The notes under the pieces are model-generated. The model was given only the letters and a program-made list of their open reading frames with translations. It did not search any database and was not told the DNA's origin. Of a stretch of 64,000 nt of DNA, positions 1 to 12,100 are shown in pieces. How positions within the stretch are numbered: position 1 is the first letter of the stretch; each line of letters starts with the position of its first letter. The position numbers and the translations under genes were made by a program. The stretch is from Burhinus oedicnemus (lineage: Eukaryota > Chordata > Aves > Charadriiformes > Burhinidae), in NCBI GenBank assembly GCA_008921705.1, contig VFFE01007649.1, positions 587,275 to 651,274 of the forward strand, given 5' to 3'.

Positions 1-1236
1 GAATCAATGTGTTTTCTTAAGTGGGAGGTAACCTTATCACTTTAATTTTCAATGTATTTCAAATACCTAATATAGACTACTAAGGGAATATTGCTGGCTC
101 CCTAAGGTCATCATTGTTTCTCATCTGGGAGCTCTGAAAATGGAACCAAGGTAAAGTCACATTCCTCTGTATGAGACCTTTAGTTCCTTTGGTTTAGAGC
201 CACAGACAAAAGGAGATAGTGTTCTCATTTCTTTCCCACCACAGTTAGCAATCCATGCGTTTATAACAAACAAAAGAGGGCTACAGTGAATTTAACAATC
301 TTTTCTTGTATTCTGTTTGACTTCCTTTCTTATCCATGGCTTATCAGTTATTATATGGATTAATTGTTGCTGGCTACACTACCATTTCTCCTCTCTTTGC
401 AACTGGAACAGCTTTGTGCCTACCACCTACTTTCATTCACTGTGTTAAAGACAACTCCAGATTGTATTTTTTTCTAGCTCTCTTTTATTGGACAGGAAAG
501 GTTTTACAAGGTAAAATTTATATATCCACTAATCTCTGCCATCTTTAAACAGATAAGGTTTTTTTGTAAATCTCAGAGCAGACTGTACTGAATATATCTA
601 ATTGTCCCAGTATTTGGTATTGAATAAACAGGGGTAAGGGTTTCCAGAAGAGAAAAAGTCATTAGTATCAGCATTTTTCTATTATGAAAGTTTAGGAGAG
701 GAGTTGAATAGTTGGCTCAAACAGACCACAGATAAAGTATTTCCATTAATCTCTTTTTTTTTTTTTTTTTTAACTTTTTGATAAATTCAGTATTCATAGA
801 GGTTTTCAATTAAGTAGATGAGCTTCCCACTTTGCTACAGTAAGTAGCTATAGATGTAAAAAGACTGGACTGATGAATGATTATTGCATATGTTATATAC
901 TTAGGTATTAGTAGAAAGAAAACAGGTAAACACAACATTAGAATTGTGCTTATTAGAATCAGCACAACTAAATAAGCCAATAAAATTGTCCTGTAGTCTT
1001 AATTTCATTTTATGCTTGGTTGGTAGATAATGTCATTCTGATAATCTCACCTGATCTAACTCTAAAGTTCTATATGACTCAAAGTCTTGCTAGAAATCCA
1101 TATTTATTTACCTGTAGGATTTATTCACGCTTCAATCCTGATGTAAAAATACAAATTGTGTAGCTACATAACCATAAACACAGTGTGTAACTGAAGAATG
1201 CCACGCTACCACCGTTAATAGAAGATTAAAGATAGT
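1..1236 (+). other. NETO1 intron, no gene seen
   Basis: AT-rich unique-looking sequence with a T-run near 753-770. I see no conserved coding segment or recognisable repeat before the CR1 that starts near 1237. Confidence 0.6.
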
Positions 1237-2568
1237 TTGGTTCTTCATGAACTTCTATACCTGCATGCACTCACGCAGCATGTGAAGGACAACCAGGGGA
1301 TCAGGCCCAGCCAGCATGGGTTCATGAAAGGCAGGTCCTGCTTGACCAACCTGATCTCCTTTTACGACCAGGTGACCCACCTAGTGGATGAAGGAAAGGC
1401 TTTGGGTGTTGTCCACCTGGAGTTTAGCAAGGCCTTTGACACAGTGTCCCACAGCATTCTGCTAGAGAAACTGGCAGCCCGGGGCTTAGACAGGTGTACT
1501 CTTTGCTGGATTAAAAACTGGCTGGATGGCTGAGCCCAGAGAGTTGTGGTGAATGGTGTTAAATCCACCTGGTGGCAGGTCTCAAGCGGTGTTCCTCAGG
1601 GCTCAGTTTTGGGGCCAGCCTTGTTTAATATCTTTATTGATGATCTGGACGAGGGGATTGAGTGCACTCTCAGTCAGTTTGCAGATGACACCAAATTAAA
1701 CGGCAGTGTTGATCTGCTTGAGGGTAGGAAGGCTCTGCAGAGAGGTCTGGACAGGCTGGATCGATGGGCTGAAGCCAACTGCATGAGGTTTAACAAGGCC
1801 AAGTGCCGGGTCCTGCGCTTGGGTCACAACAGCCCCAGGCAACACTGCAGGCTTGGGGAGGAGTGGCTGGAAAGCTGCCGGGCAGAAAAGGATCTGGGGG
1901 TCCTGGTGGACAGCCGGATGAACATGAGCCAGCAGTGTGCCCAGCTAGCCAAGGCGGCCAAGGGCATCTTGGCCTGTATCAAGAATAGGGAGGCCAGCAG
2001 GAGTAGGGAAGTGATTGTGCCCCTGCACTCAGTGCTGGTGAGGCCGCAGCTTGAGTACTGCGTTCAGTTTTAGGCGCCAGAGTCTAGGAGGGACATTGAG
2101 GTGCTGGAGGGTGTCCAGAGCAGGGCAACAAAGCTGGTGAGGGGTCTGGAGAACATGTCTTCTGAGGAGCGGCTGAAGGAATTAGGATTGTTTAGTCTGG
2201 AGAAGAGAAGGCTGAGGGGAGACCTTATTGGTCTCTACAACTACCTGAAAGGAGGTTGTAGTGAGATGGCAGCTGATCTCCCAAGTAACCAGTGATAGGA
2301 CAAGAGGAAATGGGTTCAAGTTGCACCAGGGGAGGTTTAGGCTGGACATTAGGAAAAAAATTTTCACTGAAGGAGTTATCAAACATTGGAAGAGGCTGCC
2401 AGGGAGGTGGTTGAGTCCCCATCCCCAGATGTGTTTAAAAGTCGTGTAGATGTGGTGCTTAGGGACATGGTTTAGTGGCGGACCAGGTAGAGTAGGGTCA
2501 ATGGTTGGACTAGATGATCTTAAAGGTCTTTTCCAACCTAAACGATTCTATGATTCTATGATTTATTT
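1237..2568 (+). mobile_element. CR1 LINE copy A, 5'-truncated, reverse transcriptase to 3' end
   Basis: This is a dead CR1 non-LTR retrotransposon that starts inside the reverse transcriptase (LTQHVKDN, then RPSQHGFMKGRSCLTNL). It contains motif A (LEFSKAFDTVSH), [17 protein letters not shown] and the catalytic FADDTK motif, then the thumb and C-terminal region ([33 protein letters not shown]). The 3' end carries the typical GGTTGGACTAGATGATCTTAAAGGTC and the ATTCTATGATTCTATGATT tail. It is broken by TGA at 1531-1533, where the family has WLDGRAQRV, consistent with CGA to TGA decay, by TAG at 2071-2073 where the family has Trp, and by a frame change near 2280. Truncation at the 5' end is normal for CR1. 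Sense orientation to NETO1, inside its intron. Confidence 0.93.
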
Positions 2569-2727
2569 GTGTTGCAATTCAAAAAGTGTATACTAGCTAA
2601 AGAGCATCTGGAAGGGAGAGCAATGAGACAGTTCTAGAAAACCTGAGGAAAAACTGGAAGTTATTTAATATCATCTAGGATATTTTGTGAAGGGGCATAA
2701 TACCAGATAATAAAAGGCTTTTACAGT
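2569..2727 (+). other. Spacer between two CR1 copies
   Basis: About 160 bases of AT-rich sequence separate the tail of copy A from the truncated start of copy B. Nothing recognisable. Confidence 0.5.
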
Positions 2728-5466
2728 GACAAAGGTTGCAGGGCCATGATCTCACTGCAATAACTGAGACATGGTGGGATAGATCACACGACTGGAATGC
2801 TGTCATGGATGGCTATGTCCTCTTTAGGAAAGATAGGCCAGCAAGGCAAGGTGGTGGAGTTGCTCTTTATGTAAGAGAGCAACTGGAATGTATTGAGCTC
2901 TCCCTGGGGGCGGATGAAGAGACAGTTGAGAGCTTGTGGGTAGGGATTAAGGGGCAGGCTAACATGAGAGACACTGTTGTGGGGGTTTATTACAGGCCAC
3001 CTGATCAGGATGCAGAACTTGATGAGGCCTTCTACAGGCACCTGAGAGTCACCTCACAATCCCAGGCCTTGGTTCTCATGGGAGACTTCAATCACCCTGA
3101 TGTCTGTTGGGAAGGCTACACAGCTGGGCATGTACAGTCCAGGAGGTTCCTCCAGTGTATTGAGGATAACTTTTTGACTCAGGTGGTTGAGGAGTCAACA
3201 AGGAGAGGTGTACTACTGGACCTAGTACTGACCAACAAAGGGGGACTGGTGGAGGACATTAAGGTTGGGGGCAGCCTCAGCTGTAGTGATCATGAGAAGA
3301 CAGAGTTCAGGATTATGAGTAGTAGGCATAAAACAACAAGCAGGGTTGCAACCTTGGACTTCAGGAGGCTAACTTTGATCTCTTCAAGAAACTGCTTGGA
3401 GAAATCCCATGGGTTAGGACTCTAGAGGGTACGGGGGCTCAAGAGAGCTGGTTGATATTCAAGTATCACTTCCTCCAAGCTCAGGATCGGTGCATCACTA
3501 AGAGCAAGAAATCAGGCAAGGGAAGCAGGAGACCTGCATGGTTGAGCAGGAAGCTTCTGAAAAAGCTCAAGTGGAAGAAGGAAGTTTACAGCATGTGGAA
3601 GAAGGGACTGACCACTTGGGAAGATTACAAGAATGCTGCCAGAGTATGCAGGGACAAAACGAGGAAAGCCAAGGCCTCCTTGGAATTAAATCTGGCAAGG
3701 GATGTCAAGGTCAACAGGAAGGGTTTCTTCAAGCACATCGGAGGCAAAAGGAAAACTAGAGAAAATGTGGGCTCACTGTTGAATGAGACAGGGGCCATGG
3801 TGACAGATGATGCAGAGAAGGTGGAATTACTGAATGCCTTCTTTGTTTCAGTCTTTATTGCTCAGGCCAGCCCTCAGGAGTCCCAGACTTTACAGGTAAC
3901 AGAGAAAGTCTGGAGGCAGGAGGACTTTCCCTTGGTTGAGGAGGATCAAGTTAGAGATCAGTGAAGTAAACTGAACATCCACAAGTCCATGGGTCCTGAT
4001 GGGATGCACCCGCGAGTGCTGAGGGAGTGGGCAGAAGACATCTTTGAAAGGTGCTGGAGAACAGGCGAGGTGCCTGAGGACTGGAGGAAAGCCAATGTCA
4101 CTCCAGTCTTCAAAAAGGGCAAGAAGGAAAACCTGGGAAACTATGGGCCAGTCAGCCTCACCTCCATCCCTGGAAGGATGATGGAACAGCTCATTCTGGG
4201 CATCATCTCAAAACATTTGGAGGAAAAGAAGGTTATCAGAAGCAGCCAACATGGATTCACCAGGGGGAAGTCATGTCTGACTAACCTGATAGCCTTCTAC
4301 GATGGTGTGACTGGACGGATAGATGAGGGGAGGGCAGTGGATGTTGTCTACCTTGACTTCAGCAAGGCTTTTGACACTGTCTCCCACAGCATCCTCATAG
4401 GCAAGCTTAGGAAGTGTGGGTTGGGTGAATGGACGGTGGGGTGGATTGAAAACTGGCTGGCAGATAGAGCTCAGAGGGTTGTGATTAGTCTAGTTGGAGG
4501 ACTGTGACAAGTGGTGTTCTCTAGGGGTCAGTACTGGGTCCAGTCCTGTTCAACATACTCATCAATGACCTGGATGAAGGGATAGAGTGTGCCATCAGCA
4601 AGTTTGCTGATGACACAAAACTGGGAGGCGGGGCTGACACACGAGAAGGCTGCCATTCAGGGTGACCTGGACAGGCTGGAGAGTTAGGCAGAGAGAAACC
4701 TCATGAAGTTCAACAAAGGCAAGTGTAGTAGGAGGAATAACCCCATGTACCCATACAGGTTAGGGGTTGACCTGCTGGAAAGCAGGTCTGTGGAAAGGGA
4801 CCTGGGAGTCCTGCTGGACAACAGGATGACCATGATCCAGCAATGTGCCCTTGTGGCCAAGAAGGCCAATGGCATCCTGGGGTGCATCAAGAAGAGTGTG
4901 GCAAGCAGGTCACGGGAGGTTATCCTCCCCCTCTAGTCTGCCCTGCTGAGGCCGCACCTGGAGTACTGGGTCCAGTTCTGGGCTCCCCAGTTCAAGAAGG
5001 ACAGGGAACTGCTGGAAAGGGTTCAGCAGAGGGCTACCAAGATGATTAGGGGACTGGAACATCTTTCTTATGAGGAAAGTCTGAGGGACTTGGGTCTTTT
5101 TAGTCTGGAGAAGAGAAGACTGAGGGGGGATCTCATCAATGCTTATAAATACTTAAGGGAGGGTGCCGGGAGGGTGGGACCAGTCTTTTTGCAGTGGTGC
5201 CCAGTGATAGGACAAGAGGTAATGGGCACAAACTTGAATGTAGGAAGTTCCACCTGAACATGAGGAGGAACTTCCTTCCTTTGAGGTTGGCAGAGCACTG
5301 GAACAGGCTGCCCAGAGAGGTGGTGGAGTCTCCGACTCTGGAGACATTCCAAGCGCACCCGGACGCCATCCTGTGCAACCTGCTGTAGGTGACCCTGGTC
5401 TGGCAGGAGGGTTGGACTAGATGATCTCCAGAGGTCCCTTCCAACCCCTGTGATTCTGTGATTATG
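2728..5466 (+). mobile_element. CR1 LINE copy B, endonuclease through reverse transcriptase and 3' end
   Basis: This copy starts in the endonuclease of ORF2 (DLTAITETWWD). It shows the catalytic ETWW, GDFNHPD and SDHEKTEF motifs, then the linker (GSRRPAWLSRKLL), reverse transcriptase motifs (MGPDGMHPRVL, VYLDFSKAFDTVSH, and FADDTK near 4600-4618), and the C-terminal [21 protein letters not shown]. It ends with GGTTGGACTAGATGATCTCCAGAGGTCCCTTCCAACCCCTGTGATTCTGTGATT. The reading frame is broken near 3425, by TGA at 3961-3963, and repeatedly after 4507, and about ten codons seem missing after REWAEDI compared with related copies. It differs from copy A in its 3' end, so the two are probably different CR1 subfamilies and not a tandem duplication. 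Inactive. Confidence 0.93.
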
Positions 5467-7333
5467 TGAATGCTCTAATGTCCATGTCTATAGGATAAGT
5501 CATAGTCCTGGACTTCGAAAGAAAGATTCAGGTTAGATACTAGGGAAGAAAATTTCAAACTGCAGGGAGGGGACTATGAATGACTGGTTAAGGAATTTTG
5601 TTCAGCCAGCATTGCTAGTGGTCTTAAAGTCCAGGTTAGGTAACAACCTATGAAAAATGAGAGGAACATTACTAATCCTACCTTTAGGCAGAGGGGTGGG
5701 CTGGGTCATCTCTTTATGAATCTTGCTATGCTCATCTTACAGAATTTTTATATATTAAGGAACTACTCAATGGATAAAGTTTTAAAAATCCGTGTATGAA
5801 GTAAGATTTATGGTAAGATTGTTTATGGGCCTGATTCAATTGAACTGGATTCTCTTGTCCATATTTTACAGTCAGCTTCCTTTGTGCATATTTAACCTTG
5901 AACTAATGATATATTCAGTACAATAATTCAGTGACATCATTCTAATTTATGCAGCTTGCACCTATGATAACAGGCTCTCCTGCTAAGAACAGTAAGAACT
6001 CAGCAGACGTCTTTAAATCCACATGTTCCTGTACTCTGGGCTGCACAGTTTGTTACTGGGAACTATGCCTAAAAGGCCAGAGTTTCTCAGACAGAGTTTG
6101 GGTTGGATCTTTACATCTTTAGTCTCTTAATAAAACTCTGCCAGAATCTGGGCTGCTTGCAATTTCATTTGGCTTAAGCTCATCCAGTCTAAACTGTCTG
6201 CAGAAGCAAGATGCAAGTCCTTTCTTTGGTTTGCAATTCCAGACTCAAGCCAAGACTGAGCTCAGCATACGAGCAATGAGGTCAGTCAGGGAGTATGAAC
6301 CTGAGATCTCTAAGCCTGAGTTTCAAACTGACAGTCTGGGTGTAACATTGCTGCTATCCTCAGCAGGACGGAATGGGACAAAGAACAGCAAATTTCTTGC
6401 ACACACTTAAAATAGAGCCATTGCTGATTACCTTATAGAACTGGAAGCAAAATGCTGAAAATCCATGAAGAACTGAAACTTTGTGGAAGTGCAGAAGACA
6501 GCAGAAGGCAGTTTAAACATGACTTCAATCTATATGCAGATCTGGAGCCTTATATTTGACAGTGGCTGGTTGCAAAGTGTGTGTTTCTTGTAATCATTTG
6601 GAGGCAGTTCCTGCTGAGTAAGATAGCTGTGATTCTGGAGTGCAGAAATGCTGGGGTTTCTGCACTTCACACAGAAGCAGACTTCAATCAGTAGAGAGTA
6701 AGAAGGGAAAATGAAGAAGAGAGATGCTGACCAAATATGCCAACCTACTCAAAACAATAAGGAGTGGGAGGAACATCCCCATCTCAAAATTCTTCATCGT
6801 AGAACAAAGCCCGGTGGTGTTCCCTTTGGTGGGTAACTTTCCCAGCAAGGTACCTTTGTATTGTACTTGTTCCTTGAGAGGTTTTGTAGAGAAAATAAAG
6901 AGAGCCAAATTTGATGGTGAAAATAATAAAACCATTACGAAGATGATGTTCTGGTGCTGGGAAAAAACAGTAAGCAGTGCTTATAATCAGAAGCTCTGGT
7001 CAGCTCAGGAAAGAGCATCCAAACTACAGATAGAGATGCATTAATTTGAATCTGGTCCAGTGGAAGTTACCTATTCAGGAAGAACGAGAAAGAAGTAAGT
7101 TTCGACTGGGCAAATAGTCTAGACACATCACAAGAAATAAAGTTAAGTTGTAAGCTAGTTAGGCAAAGTGATGCTTAATTCTCCCACCCAACCTGAGCAC
7201 ACTACTGGGCAAAGAAGATCTCTTCACAGGTTATAGGATGCAAGACAATAAAAAACTTAAGAAACTGAAAGGATTAAGTAACAAGGACCTAATTTTGAGA
7301 TAATATTGTAGTATCCTTAAACCTGAGCTATCT

Positions 7334-7600
7334 ATGAGCGGCAACATTTGTTTCGAGCAGAGCTGTTGGGGAGCAGTGGGAGGGGGATGCACAGCGCATG
7401 GGGTGGGAGCAGGGCAAGAGTGGCTACAGGGTCAGGACATGGCTGACGCGAAGAGCCGGGCAGGCCTAGTCACGGCAGCAGGGGCGTGGTGGTGGCAACA
7501 GGGCCAGCCATGTCTTGAGCTGTGGCAGCAGCTCGGTGAGGCAAGTCTGGGGCAGTGAGGCTCGAGGCCAGCTGTGGGCCAAAAGCCCAAGTGGGACCAA
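7334..7600. other. GC-rich patch in the NETO1 intron
   Basis: This patch is strikingly richer in G than its AT-rich surroundings, with many GGGGAGCAG, GGCAGCAG and GGGCAGG-like words and several CpGs. It reads open for 74 codons from 7334, but the product (Gly, Trp, Gln-rich) resembles no family I know. It looks like a diverged G-rich minisatellite or old repeat. There is no promoter motif I can support. Confidence 0.4.
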
Positions 7601-10600
7601 GACGCTTACGTATTTACAAAGGTCCTGCTACCTGGTAGAGGCTCTAAATCACCTATCACTGTTTTCATGGTGGACCCTGTATCCACGTACCTGATCAGAA
7701 AGATGATGCTTTTGGTTCCAGGTGCTTGACTTTCAGATTAAATGTAGTCTGGAGAGAGAATGGGCTGTTGCACACACATTTCCCAGGCAGTTAGGAAGAA
7801 GCACATGGTGAAGCAAATTGCAGAGCTACAAGTCTGTATAAACCAATCTGACTAAACCAAAACATTTTCTGTTCTCACATGTGAAGTAGAAACTTGGGCT
7901 CTTTGATAAGACCTGCAAGAAAAAAACATTTAAACTGTCAGCACTAGCAGAATAACATATCCCTAATTTTTGGAGGCTTCTTAATCAGATGTACAAGAGA
8001 AGCTTTAAGTAGTGTACTAAAATTTAATAGGAGGCATTTGAATGGTGATTCCTGAAATGTTACAGAAAAATGAAATTTAGAGACTGAAAAACCTAATAGC
8101 CAGAGACACTTTTACAGGCTTCAGAAGAGCTCCATCTCTGAAAAAGCTCTGAAGCTTGCTAGCATACAGATAATGCAAATAATATTATGAATGAAAAAAA
8201 CCCCAACACATTTATATGGCATTCCTGGAACAAAGTGAACAAATTATGTTTAAACAAGTAGCAAATATTGTTTAGCTATGTTAAACTATTAAAATAACTT
8301 CTTTGAAACAGTTTTGTTACGTAAAGATGCAAGACAAGCACCTATGTAGAATCATGTATGTAGAATCTCTTCTAGCAGGTATGGTAATACACACGTCAGA
8401 GTAGTACTGACAAAAAAACCACTTTTAAGTTAGCGTGAATCTCTTCTGTTAAGGTATAGAAATATAACCAACCTCAGCATCCTCAACCCAAACAATTGTT
8501 AGAAAATGCAATTAAAAAAACCTACTGATGAAAGTAACAAAACATCCACCAAAGAGAACAGCAGAATCAGGATGTGATCTACAGTTTTCAGTGTTAAAAA
8601 GCAGAACAGCACCAAGGAGCTGTAAAGGTTGTGACTTGCGAGCATTTTGCCACTGTACGAGAGAAAAATGAGGATGACTTGACAGAATAAATGTCAGTTA
8701 TTGGGGACTCACAGACGTCTGAAGAAACAAATAGGACAAAGCAAAGAAATCTGAAGAGCTTTACTTGTCCAGCAAAATGGTATTTTGATGTCTGAGCCTG
8801 GCTGTGAATCACAGAGTGTTAGAAGAAGTACCATATAAGGTTGTCACCTTTGAGAGACAATATTCTCCAAACCCCAGCAAAGAGGAAAATATGAGGTATG
8901 GAGTTTTCTGTTTGCACAGCATGGTCCCGGACTGGTAACAGCAGGCATAAAAACATCAAAAAAACCCCAAACAAACAGAACACGTATTGTTAACACTTTC
9001 AGGTGGAAGTAATGTTGATTTTCAAAAAATAAGTTTAGGATCCAAGCAACAGGACGTGCTACTTTAGAAGACAAATTCAGCATTGTTAGTAATATGTTTT
9101 TTAGGCTGGTATGCTTTGTTGCCTTTTTGCCTTGATGGAGATTAATTAGTGTTGCACAATCTGCTTTAAAAAACGAGGCTTCCCAGGCCTAAATACTGGA
9201 GGTATCATCTTAAAAGTCCTTTGTTAATCACATAAAACTGAACAAGATGCAGAACAAAGCAAAAACTGCAACTGATGACTGAGCAATGGGGAAGGATATA
9301 GGACTATTTAACCCACTCCTGTGCCTAGAAGAGAATTGACTGAATTTAGAAGGTGATTATGTAAAATCTGGATGTTAGGCCCTGATGAAGAGGCGATTTT
9401 TGTCCTGCATTTAAATTACTTTTGGCAATTGAACGATGGCTTTTTGTTTGTTTGCTTTGGTTTGGTTTGTGTTGATGCATTATAGGACTGAATGTCTGTG
9501 CACATATATTAAGTCTGATACTCTGGGATATGGTTTGAAGCTTTTCCTGACTGGCCTGATCAATCATGTTGTCAGCCCGAACCTTCAGTGATTGATTAAA
9601 AAGCAGAACTCATCAAAAGTGATTCACTATGAAGAGATTATAATCTGACCATTTTACTGAGGTGATATATTATTCATAGTTTACAACTATTCTTTTTTTT
9701 TTTATAATATATACAGTCAGAGATTTCTGTTGTTTCCAAATTCAAATAAAAAATAGTAAAACTTATCTAGCATTTCCTTTTTCATTACTGTGATGACAAT
9801 GCAAATCTTAAAGATGACAAGACAAGTATTTAAAATATAATGTGACCAAGTGTAAATTCTGTATGTCACAGTTGCAATGAGGCTTTATCAGTTTTATTGC
9901 TAATGGCATTGGCATTTGCAGTGACATCTTGAAGCTCAATAAAAGCTAATACTTGTGCACTAGGAGCCTGTTCTTCTAAGTAACGTGAAACTGATGGTTT
10001 GAGTAAAGCGCCTTATTAAAACTTTACAACAAAAATGTGAAAGAAGAAGATAGGGCAGTTATGCTGCTTCTTTCAAATAAGATGCTCTTTTCAACAAGAA
10101 TGTCCTGATTATGCTAATGTAATGTGTCAGTACCTACAGAAATGTTATCATTCTAAAAGCTCCCATTGGCATCAATGAAAAAAGGTCTAATGAAGGCAGA
10201 CGGTGGCATTTGAGTTTGTGACCTCTTTTTTGTTCATTTGTTTTCATTTAGGGGAGCAAAGTTTCTTATCCACTGCTGGTAGAAGTAATGACTAAGATCT
10301 CAGTAAATGAAATAACCAGAGATATTGATAAATTTTCTTTCACTTTCTGCTTAACTTCTTTTAGTGAGATCCACATACCAGTGAAAGTAATGAGAATATT
10401 GCCACTGATTTCAGAAAACTATGTATCAGGAACATTTTGCATTAGATAACAGTTTGTCATATAATCAGTTTTATTCTTTCCCTAGGGAAGTCAATTTATT
10501 AGTCATTTTCTTCTGCCAGTGTGGGTCTTACAGCCAGGGACAGGAACAATGGCAAATATATAGTAATAAACCCATAAAAATTGGCAGAGGCGTGCAGATG

Positions 10601-10708
10601 CAATTAAATTATTCCAGCTCTTTAAAATAAAATCTGATCCAATATCAGGTTGTCAGTTTGTGTAATCAGTTTCCAGTTTTTAAAAACGCACTGCAGTCTT
10701 AATCCATA

Positions 10709-10775
10709 GGTCTGATCTAAATAAACTTATGTAAATGGAAAGTTACCCACTAATTTCAGTGAGCTTTGGATCAAG
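10709..10775. repeat. Degenerate palindromic repeat copy
   Basis: TCTGATCTAAAT and GTAAATGG on the left face CACTAATTTCAGTGAGC and TTTGGATCA on the right, the same layout as the better copy at 43411-43484. A second weak copy lies near 10375-10420. Confidence 0.45.
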
Positions 10776-11670
10776 TCCTCATTACTTTGTAGAAAGTTCT
10801 GGGAATAGTTATCTCCAAAGGAAACTATGAGAATGAAACTCCAACTTGCCTCAGATATCAGGAATTTATTTTCTCTAATTTATGAAACCATGCCATTGGA
10901 GAAAGTGCCATATTTCTTCTGAAGGATGGACATGGATTTTAAAGCCAAATATTTCTTTCCGGTGGTTCCAGGACCTATCAAGTCTGTATATGTTATGATC
11001 TCAGCTTAGTTTATCACAGAGAGAAATGAACTGGTATGACTGATGGCAGAATTCAGGCTTGGGAAGAACTGGAAATGTTGGCTTCTTCACTGAAAGGCTC
11101 GAAGTGAAATGCTAAGTTATTGTTCTCTTGATTCCTTCTCAGCATTTACAACTGCTATTCTAAGAAATATTTTACTATTTTATAAGGCTAGCGTGCCACC
11201 AGAAACTAGAGAATGTCAAATGATAAGCCCACAGAAATAAGACTTTGGCTGTACTGTTATATGAACAATCTGTTTGAACGGATCAGGAATAATTGATGAA
11301 TGCTGGAAATTGCTGTGGGAGCTGGTATTTTATAACCACAGTAAGGATTAGCATACAGTTCTTGTAAGAATGAAAACTGATATAAATTACATCTCAATAC
11401 TGAAATGGGATACCCGATACAAAATATATGTGTGCTTATATATATATGCATAGACACATACATATGTACATATAAATGTGTATATATAAGACAGCAGGAA
11501 AGTATTCCTTGATATAAGACATTGCTATCTGAATATTATTTGGTGTATCGCTGTTAACTGTTCCATTTTTTAGAGATCAATATAAGCAGCTTCCCTAATT
11601 TATAGTATTTAAAAAACAGGATACATGGTGAAAGTAGAATTCACTTAACTGCAACTTAAATGAAATATAT

Positions 11671-11692
11671 TCCTCCGAGTTCTTCCGGAGGA
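11671..11692. repeat. Short perfect inverted repeat
   Basis: TCCTCCG (11671-11677) and CGGAGGA (11686-11692) form 7-base arms around an 8-base loop. It is GC-rich in an AT-rich intron. No function is evident. Confidence 0.4.
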
Positions 11693-11870
11693 TGGGAATG
11701 TTGGAAGAGAAGTAAGGATTACCATAAGAAATAACATACTAGAAAAAGATTAGGCAAGCAAAATGAAACTTAATATACCAAATTTCATATACTAGTGAAA
11801 ATAGTTTTACAAATATTCTTTTCAAAGAGACCAGCTGCAAAGCATAACAAGGAATTAAAATGTACTATAA

Positions 11871-12100
11871 TTTAGATTGGATATTAGGAAAAATTTCATC
11901 ACAGGAAGAGTTATCAAGCATTGGAACAGGCTGCCCAGGGAAGCTGTGGAATTGCCATCCCTGGAAGTATTTAAAAAACAGGTAGATGTGGTGCTGAGGG
12001 ACATGGTTTAGTGGTGGTTTTGGCAGTATTAGGTTGATGGTTGGACTCGATGATCTCGATGATCCCTTCCAACCTAGGTGATGCTATGATTCTATGATTT
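11871..12100 (+). mobile_element. CR1 3'-end fragment C
   Basis: The last ~230 bases of a CR1: TTGGAACAGGCTGCCCAGG, then GGTTGATGGTTGGACTCGATGATC and CCTTCCAACCT, ending ATGATTCTATGATT. The word TCGATGATC is doubled near 12048-12065, a small tandem duplication not present in the other copies. No coding capacity remains. Confidence 0.9.

Larger units (their letters stand above)
5467..11870 (+). other. NETO1 intron, mostly featureless
   Basis: About 6.4 kb of AT-rich intron. I see weak copies of a palindromic repeat (around 10375-10420 and 10709-10775), a GC-rich patch at 7334-7600, low-complexity TA/TG stretches, and short chance ORFs without family resemblance (for example 6724-7044). I searched for the missing CUB1/CUB2 exons and found none. 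Confidence 0.5.

Noticed and set aside
6724..7044. 106-codon open frame in the intron
   Set aside because: No family motif, AT-rich, both strands open over part of it; chance.
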